Origin: Sanderia malayensis
Taxonomy: Eukaryota > Cnidaria > Scyphozoa > Semaeostomeae > Pelagiidae
Reading direction: 5' to 3'
DNA: 64,000 nt
Assembly: GCA_013076295.1 (NCBI GenBank)
Contig: RQOL01000440.1
Location: forward strand, 1-64,000
Part shown: positions 45,443-57,503 of the stretch, piece by piece
How the letters are laid out: every line of letters starts with the position of its first letter
How positions within the stretch are numbered: the stretch's first letter is position 1
The notes under the pieces: model-generated
What the model saw: the letters and a program-made list of their open reading frames with translations, nothing else
Told to the model about the DNA's origin: nothing
Databases searched by the model: none
Position numbers and translations under genes: made by a program

Positions 45443-45683
45443 GAAAGATTCGTGGTCATTGCTCAGTTCATCCACTCAACTTCACATAATGTCCGTGCAA
45501 AAGTGCGAGCAAAGCAAACGTACACAGGACGACTGGTGCTTTTTCGATGATAAAGGTAGTATAACTATACCTTCATCAGGAATTGATGAGTAATCCACAG
45601 ATGTCCTGTCCATGTTGCAACATATTGTTACGAATGGCAAGGTTATTGCAAGTTCTTCGCGATGTTTTTTTCTCACTTTAAGG

Positions 45684-45846
45684 ACGGAATTAGCGCGAAG
45701 ACAGGTGCCCCCTACCAAATATGGTACTCTCGAGCTACTAGCCTTTCCAGCCATCGCCCGGTCCGCCAAGCGCAAATGCAATGGAATACCCTCGCAATGG
45801 AGGAAACACCTTGGTGATCATGTTTTCTTGCCCATCATGCAAGTAT
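45684..45846 (-). ncRNA. U1-like gene, one base lost
   Basis: Loss lies in the stem II region. Confidence 0.57.
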
Positions 45847-46042
45847 GAGATTCTCGGAGCCGTCACTGCTGACCATGGCTATTCTTCTCACTACACTCAC
45901 GAGGAGCGCAAGATTCAACACATCATTGCAAAAATAAACATGCATAATTATGTTTACACGATACAGCTGAACCCTAGAGTGTCAAAAGCCTCAGCATGCT
46001 TGCTATCATTGTTGTAAAACTTTAAAAAAAAATCAAAATTTA

Positions 46043-46160
46043 AGGCCTACAACACCAGGTGTTCCCAGGCGGTCACCCATCCAGTACTGACCTGGCCCGA
46101 CCATGCTTGACTACGGTGATCAGACGAGAACGGTATACTCATGGTGGTATGGTCGTAGGC
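46043..46160 (-). rRNA. 5S rRNA, two one-base deletions
   Basis: Bases lost near positions 29 and 79; sequencing error is likely in this block. Confidence 0.82.
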
Positions 46161-46402
46161 GAAAGATTCGTTGGTCATTGCTCAGTTATCCACTCAACTT
46201 CACATAATGTCCGTGCAAAAGTCGAGCAAAGCAAACGTACACAGACGACTGTGTGCTTTTTCGATGATAAAGGTAGTATAACTATACCTTCATCAGGAAT
46301 TGATGAGTAATCCACAGATGTCCTGTCCATGTTGCAACTATATTGTTACGAATGGCAAGGTTATTGCAAGTTCTTCGCGATGTTTTTATTCTCACTTTAA
46401 GG

Positions 46403-46563
46403 ACGGAATTAGCGCGAAGACAGGTGCCCCCTACCAAATATGGTACTCTCGAGCTACTAGCCTTTCCAGCCATGCACCGGTCCGCAAAGCGCAAAGCAAT
46501 GGAAAACCCTCGCAATGGGGAAAGACCTTGGTGATCCTGTTTTCTTGCCCATCATGCAAGTAT
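46403..46563 (-). ncRNA. U1-like gene, three bases lost, 54 bp of upstream flank missing
   Basis: Counterpart of the copy at 55207. Confidence 0.52.
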
Positions 46564-46705
46564 GAGATTCTCAAGATTTCAACACATCATTGCAAAAAAA
46601 ACATGCATAATTATGTTTACACGATACAGCTGAACCCTAGAGTGTCAAAAACCTCAGCATGCTTGCTATCATTCTTGTAAAACTTGAAAAAAAAATAAAA
46701 ATTTA

Positions 46706-46823
46706 AGGCCTAAAACACCAGGTGTTTCAGGCGGTTACCCATCCAGGTACTGACCTGGCCCGACCGTGCTTGACTACGGTGATCAGACAGAACCGGTATA
46801 CTCATGGTGGTATGGTCGTAGGC
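46706..46823 (-). rRNA. 5S rRNA, variant type III, probably degenerate
   Basis: Changes in the C box, the 3' helix and the A box region, shared with 55514 and 58901, plus two lost bases. Confidence 0.75.
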
Positions 46824-47065
46824 GAAAGATTCGTTGGTCATTGCTCAGTTTATCCACTCAACTTCACATAATGTCCGTGCAAAAGTGCGAGCAAAGCAAA
46901 CGTACACAGGACGACTAGTGCTTTTTCGATGATAAAGGTAGTATAACATACCTTCATCAGGAATTGATGAGTAATCCACAGATGTCCTGTCCATGTTGCA
47001 ACTATTTGTTGCGAATGGCAAGGTTATTGCAAGTTCTTCGCGATGTTTTTATTCTCACTTTAAGG

Positions 47066-47229
47066 CCGGAATTAGCCCGAAGACAGGTGCCCCCTACCAA
47101 ATATGGAACTCTCGAGCTACTAGCCTTTCCAGCCATCGCACCGGTCCGCCAAGCGCAAATGCAATGGAATACCCTCGCAAAGGAGGAAACACATTGGTGA
47201 TCATGTTTTCTTGCCCATCATGCAAGTAT
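47066..47229 (-). ncRNA. U1-like gene with C-G closed TTCG loop
   Basis: Change beside the Sm-like site (GTTCCATATTTGG). Confidence 0.6.
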
Positions 47230-47426
47230 GAGATTCTTGGAGCCGTCACTGCTGACCATGGCTATTCTTCTCACTACACTCACGAGGAGCGCAAGATTTC
47301 AACACATCATTGCAAAAATAAACATGCATAATTATGTTTACACGATACAGCTGACCCTACAGTGTCAAAAGCCTCAGCATGCTTGCTATCATTGTTGTAA
47401 AACTTAAAAAAAATAATCAAAATTTA

Positions 47427-47545
47427 AGGCCTACAACACCAGGTGTTCCCAGGCGGTCACCCATCCAGGTACTGACCTGGCCCGACCATGCTTGACTACG
47501 GTGATCAGACGAGAACCGGTATACTCATGGTGGTATGGTCGTAGC
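47427..47545 (-). rRNA. 5S rRNA, 5' base lost
   Basis: One base missing in the 5' terminal helix; otherwise consensus. Confidence 0.86.
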
Positions 47546-47787
47546 GAAGATTCGTTGGTCATTGCTCAGTTCATCCACTCAACTCACATAATGTCCGTGC
47601 AAAAGTGCGAGCAAAGCAAACGTACACAGGACGACTGTGGCTTTTTCGATGATAAAGGTAGTATAACTATACCTTCATCAGGAATTGATGAGTAATCCAC
47701 AGATGTCCTGTCCATGTTGCAACTATATTGTTACGAATGGCAAGGTTATTGCAAGTTCTTCGCGATGTTTTTATTCTCACTTTAAGG

Positions 47788-47949
47788 ACGGAATTAGCCC
47801 AAAGACAGGTGCCCCTACCAAATATGGTACTCTCGAGCACTAGCCTTTCCAGCCATCGCACCGGTCCGCCAAGCGCAAATGCAATGGAATACCCTCGCAA
47901 AGGAGGAAACACATTGGTGATCATGTTTTCTTGCCCATCATGCAAGTAT
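47788..47949 (-). ncRNA. U1-like gene, two bases lost
   Basis: TTCG loop region altered (CTTTGGG). Confidence 0.55.
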
Positions 47950-48146
47950 GAGATTCTCGGAGCCGTCACTGCTGACCATGGCTATTCTTCTCACTACACT
48001 CACGAGGAGCGCAAGATTTCAACACATCATTGCAAAAATAAACATGCATAATTATGTTTACCCGATACAGCTGAATCCTAGAGTGTCAAAAGCCTTATCA
48101 TGCTTGCTATCATTGTTGTAAAATTTGAAAAAAAAATCAAAATTTA

Positions 48147-48266
48147 AGGCCTACAACACTAGGTGTTCCCAGGAGGTCACCCATGCAGGTACTGACCTGG
48201 CCCGACCATGCTTGACTACGGTGATCAGACGAGAACCAGTATACTCATGGTGGTATTTTCGTAGGC
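48147..48266 (-). rRNA. 5S rRNA, variant type II
   Basis: Signature changes plus one near position 92. Unlike most later type II copies its unit keeps a U1-like gene. Confidence 0.9.
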
Positions 48267-48511
48267 GAAAGATTCGTTGGTCATTGCTCAGTTCATCCAC
48301 TCAACTTCACATAATGTCCGTGCAAAAGTGCGAGCAAAGCAAACGTACACAGGACGACTGTGTGCTTTTTGGATGATAAAGGTAGTATAACTATACCTTC
48401 ATCAGGAATTGATGAGTAATCCAGTGATGTCCTGTCCATGCTGAAACCAAATTGTCACGAATGGCAAGGTTATTGCAAGTTCTTCGCGATGTTTTTATTC
48501 TCACTTTAAGG

Positions 48512-48675
48512 ACGGAATTAGCGCGAAGGCAGGTGCCCCCTACCAAATATGGTACTCTCGAGCTACTAGCTTTTCCAGCCATCGCCCCGGTCCGCCAAGC
48601 GCAAATGCAATGGAATACCCTCGCAATGGAGGAAACACCTTGGTGATCATGTTTTTTTGCCCATCATGCAAGTAG
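48512..48675 (-). ncRNA. U1-like gene, first base A to C
   Basis: The only copy seen in which the first base is not A. Confidence 0.58.
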
Positions 48676-48872
48676 GAGATTCTCGGAGCCGTCACTGCTG
48701 ACCATGGCTATTCTTCTCACTACACTCACGAGGAGCGCAAGAATTCAACACATCATTGCAAAAATAAACATGAATAATTATGTTTACACGATACAGCTGA
48801 ACCTTAGAGTGTCAAAAGCCTCAGCATGCTTGCTATCATTGTTGTAAAACTTGAAAAAAGAATCAAAATTTA

Positions 48873-48992
48873 AGGCCTACAACACCAGGTGTTCCCAGGC
48901 GGTCACCTATCCAGGTACTGACCTGGCCCGACCATGCTTGACTACGGTGATCAGACGAGAACCGGTATACTCATGGTGGTATGGTCGTAGGT
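48873..48992 (-). rRNA. 5S rRNA in an intact short unit
   Basis: First base G to A as in the copy at 5031. The 343-bp unit lacks the U1-like gene and shows the uninterrupted form of the site split by the element at 5279-13320. Confidence 0.88.
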
Positions 48993-49215
48993 GAAAGATT
49001 CGTTGGTCATTGTTCAGTTCATCCACTCAAATTCACATAATGTCCGTGAAAAAATGCGAGCAAAGCAAACGTACACATTACGACAGTGTGTTTTTTCGAT
49101 GATAAAGGTAGTATAACTATACCTTCATCAGGAATTGATGAGTGATCCACAGATGTCCTGTCCATGTTGCATTGTTGTCATTGTTGTAAGACTTGAAAAA
49201 AAAAATCAAAATTTA

Positions 49216-49335
49216 AGGCCTACAACACCAGGTGTTCCCAGGCGGTCACCCATCCAGGTACTGACCTGGCCCGACCATGCTTGACTACGGTGATCAGACG
49301 AGAACCGGTATACTCATGGTTGTATGGTCGTAGGC
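49216..49335 (-). rRNA. 5S rRNA
   Basis: One change in the 5' region near position 15. Confidence 0.92.
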
Positions 49336-49580
49336 GAAAGATTGGATGGTCATTGCTCCGTTCATCCACTCAACTTCACATAATGTCCGTGCAAAAGTTC
49401 GAGCAAAGCAAACGTGCACAGGACGACTGTGTGCTTTTTCGATGATAAAGGTAGTATAACTATACCTTCATCAGGAATTGATGAGTAATCCACAGATGTC
49501 CTGTCCATGTTGCAACTATATTGTTACGAATGGCAAGGTTATTGCAAGTTATTCGCGATGTTTTTATTCTCACTTTAAGG

Positions 49581-49744
49581 ACGGAATTAGCGCGAAGACA
49601 GTTGCCCCCTACCAAATATGGTACTCTCGAGCTACAAGCCTTTCCAGCCATCGCACCGGTCCGCAAAGCGCAAAGGCAATGGAATACCCTCGCAATGGAG
49701 GAAACACCTTGGTGATCATGTTTTCTTGCCCATCATGCAAGTAT
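49581..49744 (-). ncRNA. U1-like gene
   Basis: Changes in the stem II and SL4 regions. Confidence 0.59.
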
Positions 49745-49942
49745 GAGATTCTCGGAGCCGTCACTGCTGACCATGGCTATTCTTCTCACTACACTCACGA
49801 GGAGCGCAAGATATCAACAAATCATTGCAAAAATAAACATGCATAATTATGTTTACACGATACAGCTGAACCCTAGAGTGTCAAAAGCCTCAGCATGCTT
49901 GCTATTATTGTTGTAAAACTTTAAAAAAAAAATCAAAATTTA

Positions 49943-50062
49943 AGGCCTACAACACCAGGTGTTCCCAGGCGGTCACCCATCCAGGTACTGACCTGGCCCG
50001 ACCATGCTTGACTACGGTGATCAGACGAGAACCGGTATACTCATGGTGGTATGGTCGTAATC
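49943..50062 (-). rRNA. 5S rRNA, 5' end changed
   Basis: Starts GATTAC, so helix I is weakened. Confidence 0.85.
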
Positions 50063-50307
50063 GAATGATTCGTTGGTCATTGCTCAGTTCATCCACTCAA
50101 CCTCACATAATGTCCGTGCAAAAGTGCGAGCAAAGCAAACGTACACAGGACGACTGTGGGCTTTTTCGATGATAAAGGTAGTATAACTATACCTTCATCA
50201 GGAATTGATGAGTAATCCACAGATGTCCTGTCCATGTTGCAACTATATTGTTACGAATGGCAAGGTTATTGCAAGTTCTTCGCGATGTTTTTATTCTCAC
50301 TTTAAGG

Positions 50308-50471
50308 ACGGAATTAGCCCAAAGACAGGTGCCCCCTACCAAATATGGTACTCTCGAGCAACTAGCCTTTCCAGCCATCGCACCGATCCGCCAAGCGCAA
50401 ATGCAATGGAATACCCTCGCAAAGGAGGAAACACATTGGTGATCATGTTTTCTTGCCCATCATGCAAGTAT
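50308..50471 (-). ncRNA. U1-like gene
   Basis: TTCG loop altered to TTTG; loop I stem changed. Confidence 0.58.
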
Positions 50472-50668
50472 GAGATTCTGGGAGCCGTCACTGCTGACCA
50501 TGGCTATTCTTCTCACTACACTCACGAGGAGCGCAAGATTTCAACACATCATTGCAAAAATAAACATGCATAATTATGTTTACCCGATACAGCTGAATCC
50601 TAGAGTGTCAAAAGCCTTATCATGCTTGCTATCATTGTTGTAAAATTTGAAAAAAAAATCAAAATTTA

Positions 50669-50788
50669 AGGCCTACAACACTAGGTGTTCCCAGGCGGTC
50701 ACCCATGCAGATACTGACCTGGCCCGACCATGCTTGACTACGGTGATCAGACGAGAACCAGTATACTCATGGTGGTATTTTCGTAGGC
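50669..50788 (-). rRNA. 5S rRNA, variant type II
   Basis: Signature changes plus one in the sequence before the C box. U1-like gene lost from the unit. Confidence 0.88.
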
Positions 50789-50997
50789 GAAAGATTCGTT
50801 GGTCATTGCTCTGTTCATCCACTCAACTTCACATAATGTCCGTGCAAAAGTGCGAGCAAAGCAAACGTACACAGGACGACTGTGTGTTTTTTCGATGATA
50901 AAGGTAGTATAAGTATACCTTCATCAGGAATTGATGAGTAATCCACAGATGTAATGTCCATGTTGCAACTATATTGTTACGAATGGCAAGGTTATTG

Positions 50998-51012
50998 CCT
51001 GGGAACACCTGG
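50998..51012 (+). repeat. 15-nt inverted 5S fragment at a deletion joint
   Basis: Same joint as at 42227. Confidence 0.7.
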
Positions 51013-51205
51013 TTCTCGGAGCCGTCACTGCTGAACATGGCTATTCTTCTCACTACACTCACGAGGAGCGCAAGATTTCAACACATCATTGCAAAAATAA
51101 ACGTGCATAATTATGTTTACACGATACAACTGAACCCTAGAGTGTCAAAAGCCTCAGCATGCTTGCTATCATTGTTGTAAAACTTGAAAAAAAAATCAAA
51201 TTTTA

Positions 51206-51325
51206 AGGCCTACAACACCAGGTTTTCCCAGGCGGTCACCCATCCAGGTACTGACTTGGCCCCACCATGCTTGACTACGGTGATCAGACGAGAACCGGTA
51301 TACTCATGTTGGTATGGTCGTAGGC
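51206..51325 (-). rRNA. 5S rRNA, divergent copy
   Basis: Changes in the A box region (GGTGGGGCC) and near position 105. Confidence 0.86.
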
Positions 51326-51570
51326 GAAAGATTCGTTGGTCATTGCTCAGTTTATCCACTCAACTTCACATAATGTCCGTGCAAAAGTGCGAGCAAAGCA
51401 AACGTACACAGGACGACTGTGTGCTTTTTCGATGATAAAGGTAGTATAACTATACCTTCATCAGGAATTGATGAGTAATCCACAGATGTCCTGTCCATGT
51501 TGCAACTATATTGTTACGAATGGCAAGGTTATTACAAGTTCTTTGCGATGTTTTTATTCTCACTATAAGG

Positions 51571-51734
51571 ACGGAATTAGCGCGAAGACAGGTGCCCCCT
51601 ACCAAATATGGTATTCTCGAGCTACTAGCCTTTCCAGCCATCGCACTGGTCCGCCAAGCAGAAATGCAATGGAATACCCTCGTAATGGAGGAAACAACTT
51701 GGTGATCATGTTTTCTTGCCCATCATGCAAGTAT
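51571..51734 (-). ncRNA. U1-like gene
   Basis: Several changes in stems I and II; the 3'-box match downstream is altered. Confidence 0.57.
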
Positions 51735-51932
51735 GAGATTCTCGGAGCCGTCACTGCTGACCATGGCTATTCTTCTCACTACACTCACGAGGAGCGCAAG
51801 ATTTCAACACATCATTGCAAAAATAAACATGCATAATTATGTTTGCACGATGCAGCTGAACTCTAGAGTATGAAAAGCCTCAGCATGCTTGCTATCATTG
51901 TTGTAAAACGTGAAAAAAAAAATCAAAAATTA

Positions 51933-52052
51933 AGGCCTACAACACCAGGTGTTCCCAGGGGGTTACCCATCCAGGTACTGACCTGGCCCGACCATGCTTG
52001 TGTACGGTGATCAGACGAGAACCGGTATGCTCATGGTGGTATGGTCGTAGGC
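51933..52052 (-). rRNA. 5S rRNA, divergent copy
   Basis: Several changes, including the C box and the region just before the A box. Confidence 0.85.
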
Positions 52053-52297
52053 GAAAGATTCGTTGGTCATTGCTCAGTTCATCCACTCAACTTCACATAA
52101 TGTCCGTGCAAAAGTTGGAGCAAAGCATACGTACAAAGGACGACTGTGTTCTTTTTCGATGATAAAGGTAGTATAACTATACCTTCATCAGGAATTGATG
52201 AGTATTCCACAGATGTTCTGTCCATGTTGCAACTATATTGTTACGAATGGCAAGGTTATTGCAAGTTCTTCGCGATGTTTTTATTCTCACTTTAAGG

Positions 52298-52461
52298 ACG
52301 GAATTAGCGCGAAGACAGGTGCCCCCTACCAAATATGGTACTCTCGAGCTACTAGCTTTTCCATCCATCGCACTGGTCCCCCAAGCGCAAATCCAAGGGA
52401 ATGCCCTCGCAATGGAGGAAACACCTTGCTGATCATGTTTTCTTTCCCATCATGCAAGTAT
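52298..52461 (-). ncRNA. U1-like gene, divergent
   Basis: Changes in loop I (GATCAGCAAG), stem II and near nt 16. Confidence 0.56.
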
Positions 52462-52658
52462 GAGATTCTCGGAGCTGTCACTGCTGACCATGGCTATTCT
52501 TCTCACTACACTCACGAGGAGCGCAAGATTTCAACACATCATTGCAAAGATAAACATGCATAATTATGTTTACACGATACAGCTGAACTCCAGAGTATCA
52601 AAAGCCTCAGCATGCTTGCTATCATTGTTGTAAAACGCGAAAAAAAAATCAAAAATTA

Positions 52659-52778
52659 AGGCCTACAACACCACGTGTTCCCAGGCGGTCACCCTTCCAG
52701 GTACTGACCTGGCCCGACCATGCTTGACTACGGTGATCAGACGAGAACCGGTATACTCATGGTGGTATGGTCGTAGGC
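52659..52778 (-). rRNA. 5S rRNA
   Basis: Two changes, near positions 85 and 107. Confidence 0.9.
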
Positions 52779-53023
52779 GAAAGATTCGTTGGTCATTGCT
52801 CAGTTCATCCACTCAACTTCACATAATGTCCGTGCTAAAGTGCGAGCAAAGCATACGTACAAAGGACGACTGTGTTCTTTTTCGATGATAAAGGTAGTAT
52901 AACTATACCTTCATCAGGAATTGATGAGTAATCCACAGATGTCCTGTCCATGTTGCAACTATATTGTTACGAATGGCAAGGTTATTGCAAGTTCTTCGCG
53001 ATGTTTTTATTCTCACTTTAAGG

Positions 53024-53187
53024 ACGGAATTAGCGCGAAGACAGGTGCCCCCTACCAAATATGGTACTCTCGAGCTACTAGCCTTTCCAGCCATGCCACC
53101 GGTCCACCAAGCCCAAATGCAATGGAATACCCTCGCAATGGAGGAAACACCTTGGTGATCATGTTTTCTTGCCCATCATGCAAGTAT
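53024..53187 (-). ncRNA. U1-like gene
   Basis: A few changes in stem II. Confidence 0.6.
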
Positions 53188-53386
53188 GAGGATCTCTGAG
53201 CCGTCACTGCTGACCATGGCTTCTCTTCTCACTACACTCACGAGGAGCGCAAGATTTCAACACATCATTGCAAAAATAAACTTGCATAATTATGTTTACA
53301 CGATACAGCTGAACCCTAGAGTGTTAAAAGCCTCAGCATGCTTGCTATCATTGTTGTAAAACTTGAAAAAAAAAAATCAAAATTTA

Positions 53387-53506
53387 AGGCCTACAACACC
53401 AGGTGTTCCCAGGCGGTCACCCATCCAGGTACTGACCTGGCCCGACCATGCTTGACTACGGTGATCAGACGAGAACCGGTATACTCATGGTGGTATGGTC
53501 GTAGGC
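53387..53506 (-). rRNA. 5S rRNA
   Basis: Consensus gene. Confidence 0.95.
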
Positions 53507-53751
53507 GAAAGATTCGTTGGTCATTGCTCAGTTCATCCACTCAACTTCACATAATGTCCTTGCAAAAGTGCGAGCAAAGCAAACGTACACAGGACGACTG
53601 TGTACTTTTTCGATGATAAAGGTAGTATAACTATACCTTCATCAGGAATTGATGAGTAATCCACAGATGTCCTGTCCATGTTGCAACTATATTGTTACGA
53701 ATGGCAATGTTATTGCAAGTTCTTCGCGATGTTTTTATTCTCACTTTAAGG

Positions 53752-53916
53752 ACGGAATTAGCGTAAAAGACAGGTGCCCTCTACCAAATATGGTACTCTC
53801 GAGCTACCAGCCTTTCCAGCCATAGCACCGGTCCTCCAAGCGCAAATGCAATGGAATACCCTCGCAATGGAGGAAACACCTTGGTGATCATGTTTTCTTG
53901 CCCATCATGCAAGTAT
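53752..53916 (-). ncRNA. U1-like gene, one base gained
   Basis: Stem-loop IV reads TCTTTTACGC, so the TTCG loop is lost. Confidence 0.56.
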
Positions 53917-54114
53917 GAGATTCTCGGAGCCGTCACTGCTGACCATGGCTATTCTTCTCACTACACTCACGAGGAGCGCAAGATTTCAACACATCATTGC
54001 AAAAATAAACATGCATAATTATGTTTACACGATACAGCTGAACCCTAGAGTGTCAAAAGCCTCAGCATGCTTGCTATCATTGTTGTAAAACTTGAAGAAA
54101 AAAATCAAAATTTA

Positions 54115-54234
54115 AGGCCTACAACACCAGGTGTTCCCAGGCGGTCACCCATCCAGGTACTGACCTGGCCCGACCATGCTTGACTACGGTGATCAGACGA
54201 GAACCGGTATACTCATGGTGGTATGGTCGTAGGT
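54115..54234 (-). rRNA. 5S rRNA, first base G to A
   Basis: Otherwise consensus. First unit of the 3.39-kb higher-order repeat. Confidence 0.9.
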
Positions 54235-54479
54235 GAAAGATTGGATGGTCATTGCTCAGTTCATCCACTCAACTTCACATAATGTCCGTGCAAAAGTTCG
54301 AGCAAAGCAAACGTACACAGGACGACTGAGTGCTTTTTGGATGATAAAGGTAGTATAACTATACCTTCATCAGGAATTGATGAGTAATCCAGTGATGTCC
54401 TGTCCATGTTGCAACCAGATTGTCACGAATGGCAAGGTTATTGCAAGTTCTTCGCGATGTTTTTTTTCTCACTTTAAGG

Positions 54480-54643
54480 ACGGAATTAGCGCGAAGGCAG
54501 GTGCCCCCTACCAAATATGGTACTCTCGAGCTACTAGCTTTTCCAGCCATCGCCCCGGTCCGCAAAGCGCAAAGGCAATGGAATACCCTCGCAATGGAGG
54601 AAACACCTTGGTGATCATGTTTTCTTGCCCATCATGCAAGTAT
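54480..54643 (-). ncRNA. U1-like gene
   Basis: Changes in SL4 (GCCTTCGCGC) and stem II. Confidence 0.58.
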
Positions 54644-54841
54644 GAGATTCTCGGAGCCGTCACTGCTGACCATGGCTATTCTTCTCACTACACTCACGAG
54701 GAGCGCAAGATATCAACAAATCATTGCAAAAATAAACATGCATAATTATGTTTACACGATACAGCTGAACCCTAGAGTGTCAAAAGCCTCAGCATGCTTG
54801 CTATTATTGTTGTAAAACTTTAAAAAAAAAATCAAAATTTA

Positions 54842-54961
54842 AGGCCTACAACACCAGGTGTTCCCAGGCGGTCACCCATCCAGTTACTGACCTGGCCCGA
54901 CCATGCTTGACTACGGTGATCAGACGAGAAACGGTATACTCATGGTGGTATGGTCGTGGGC
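54842..54961 (-). rRNA. 5S rRNA, divergent copy
   Basis: Changes at the 5' end (GCCCAC), near position 29 and before the C box. Confidence 0.86.
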
Positions 54962-55206
54962 GAAAGATTCGTTGGTCATTGTTCAGTTTATCCACTCAAC
55001 TTCACATAATGTCCGTGAAAAAATACGAGCAAAGCAAACGTACACATTACGACAGTGTGCTTTTTCGATGATAAAGGTAGTATAACTATACCTTCATCAG
55101 GAATTGATGAGTAATCCACAGATGTCCTGTCCATGTTGCAACTATATTGTTACGAATGGCAAGGTTATTGCAAGTTCTTCGCGATGTTTTTATTCTCACT
55201 TTAAGG

Positions 55207-55370
55207 ACGGAATTAGCGCGAAGACAGGTGCCCCCTACCAAATATGGTACTCTCGAGCTACTAGCCTTTCCAGCCATTGCACCGGTCCGCAAAGCGCAAA
55301 GGCAATGGAAAACCCTCGCAATGGGGGAAAGACCTTGGTGATCCTGTTTTCTTGCCCATCATGCAAGTAT
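55207..55370 (-). ncRNA. U1-like gene lacking 54 bp of upstream flank
   Basis: Loop I changed to GATCACCAAG preceded by CAG, weakening stem I. Confidence 0.55.
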
Positions 55371-55513
55371 GAGATTCTCAAGATTTCAACACATCATTGC
55401 AAAAAGAAACATGCATAATTATGTTTACACGATACAGCTGAACCCTAGAGTGTCAAAAACCTCAGCATGCTTGCTATCATTCTTGTAAAACTTGAAAAAA
55501 AAATAAAAATTTA

Positions 55514-55633
55514 AGGCCTAAAACACCAGGTGTTTTCAGGCGGTTACCCATCCAGGTACTGACCTGGCCCGACCGTGTTTGACTACGCTGATCAGACAGG
55601 AACCGGTATACTCATGGCGGTATGGTCGTAGGC
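55514..55633 (-). rRNA. 5S rRNA, variant type III, probably degenerate
   Basis: Changes in the C box (GGGTAACC), in the following bases, in the A box region and in the 3' helix. Confidence 0.77.
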
Positions 55634-55878
55634 GAAAGATTCGTTGGTCATTGCTCAGTTTATCCACTCAACTTCACATAATGTCCGTGCAAAAGTGCGA
55701 GCAAAGCAAACGTACACAGGACGACTAAGTGCTTTTTCGATGATAAAGGTAGTATAACCATACCTTCATCAGGAATTGATGAGTAATCCACAGATGTCCT
55801 GTCCATGTTGCAACTATTTTGTTGCGAATGGCAAGGTTATTGCAAGTTCTTCGCGATGTTTTTATTCTCACTTTAAGG

Positions 55879-56042
55879 CCGGAATTAGCCCGAAGACAGG
55901 TGCCCCCTACCAAATATGGAACTCTCGAGCTACTAGCCTTTCCAGCCATCGCACCGGTCCGCCAAGCGCAAATGCAATGGAATACCCTCGCAAAGGAGGA
56001 AACACATTGGTGATCATGTTTTCTTGCCCATCATGCAAGTAT
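55879..56042 (-). ncRNA. U1-like gene with C-G closed TTCG loop
   Basis: Near-identical to the copy at 59266. Confidence 0.6.
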
Positions 56043-56240
56043 GAGATTCTTGGAGCCGTCACTGCTGACCATGGCTATTCTTCTCACTACACTCACGAGG
56101 AGCGCAAGATTTCAACACATCATTGCAAAAATAAACGTGCATAATTATGTTTACACGATACAGCTGAGCCCTACAGTGTCAAAAGCCTCAGCATGCTTGC
56201 TATCATTGTTGTAAAACTTAAAAAAAATAATCAAAATTTA

Positions 56241-56360
56241 AGGCCTACAACACCAGGTGTTCCCAGGCGGTCACCCATCCAGGTACTGACCTGGCCCGAC
56301 CATGCTTGACTACGGTGATCAGACGAGAACCGGTATACTCATGGTGGTATGGTCGTAGTC
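56241..56360 (-). rRNA. 5S rRNA, 5' end changed
   Basis: Starts GACTAC. Confidence 0.87.
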
Positions 56361-56605
56361 GAATGATTCGTTGGTCATTGCTCAGTTCATCCACTCAACC
56401 TCACATAATGTCCGTGCAAAAGTGCGAGCAAAGCAAACGTACACAGGACGACTGTGGGCTTTTTCGATGATAAAGGTAGTATAACTATACCTTCATCAGG
56501 AATTGATGAGTAATCCACAGATGTCCTGTCCATGTTGCAACTATATTGTTACGAATGGCAAGGTTATTGCAAGTTCTTCGCGATGTTTTTATTCTCACTT
56601 TAAGG

Positions 56606-56769
56606 ACGGAATTAGCCCAAAGACAGGTGCCCCCTACCAAATATGGTACTCTCGAGCAACTAGCCTTTCCAGCCATCGCACCGGTCCGCCAAGCGCAAAT
56701 GCAATGGAATACCCTCGCAAAGGAGGAAACACATTGGTGATCATGTTTTCTTGCCCATCATGCAAGTAT
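56606..56769 (-). ncRNA. U1-like gene
   Basis: TTCG loop altered to TTTG. Confidence 0.58.
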
Positions 56770-56966
56770 GAGATTCTGGGAGCCGTCACTGCTGACCATG
56801 GCTATTCTTCTCACTACACTCACGAGGAGCGCAAGATTTCAACACATCATTGCAAAAATAAACATGCATAATTATGTTTACCCGATACAGCTGAATCCTA
56901 GAGTGTCAAAAGCCTTATCATGCTTGCTATCATTGTTGTAAAATTTGAAAAAAAAATCAAAATTTA

Positions 56967-57086
56967 AGGCCTACAACACTAGGTGTTCCCAGGAGGTCAC
57001 CCATGCAGGTACTGACCTGGCCCGACCATGCTTGACTACGGTGATCAGACGAGAACCAGTATACTCATGGTGGTATTTTCGTAGGC
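56967..57086 (-). rRNA. 5S rRNA, variant type II
   Basis: Signature changes plus one near position 92. U1-like gene lost from the unit. Confidence 0.9.
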
Positions 57087-57295
57087 GAAAGATTCGTTGG
57101 TCATTGCTCTGTTCATCCACTCAACTTCACATAATGTCCGTGCAAAAGTGCGAGCAAAGCAAACGTACACAGGACGACTGTGTGTTTTTTCGATGATAAA
57201 GGTAGTATAAGTATACCTTCATCAGGAATTGATGAGTAATCCACAGATGTAATGTCCATGTTGCAACTATATTGTTACGAATGGCAAGGTTATTG

Positions 57296-57310
57296 CCTGG
57301 GAACACCTGG
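57296..57310 (+). repeat. 15-nt inverted 5S fragment at a deletion joint
   Basis: Third copy of the same joint. Confidence 0.7.
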
Positions 57311-57503
57311 TTCTCGGAGCCGTCACTGCTGAACATGGCTATTCTTCTCACTACACTCACGAGGAGCGCAAGATTTCAACACATCATTGCAAAAATAAAC
57401 GTGCATAATTATGTTTACACGATACAACTGAACCCTAGAGTGTCAAAAGCCTCAGCATGCTTGCTATCATTGTTGTAAAACTTGAAAAAAAAATCAAATT
57501 TTA

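Larger units (their letters stand above)
40121..48872 (-). repeat. 5S/U1-like array block rich in single-base deletions
   Basis: Starts with a short unit lacking the U1-like gene (5S at 40121, shared with the edge of the core) and runs to the next such unit at 48873, a period of about 8.75 kb. The order of unit types largely matches 48873-57503, but many units here have extra single-base losses, for example in 5S genes at 40457, 42434, 46043, 46706 and 47427. The pattern suggests uncorrected long-read sequence or a false duplication rather than biology. Confidence 0.8.
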
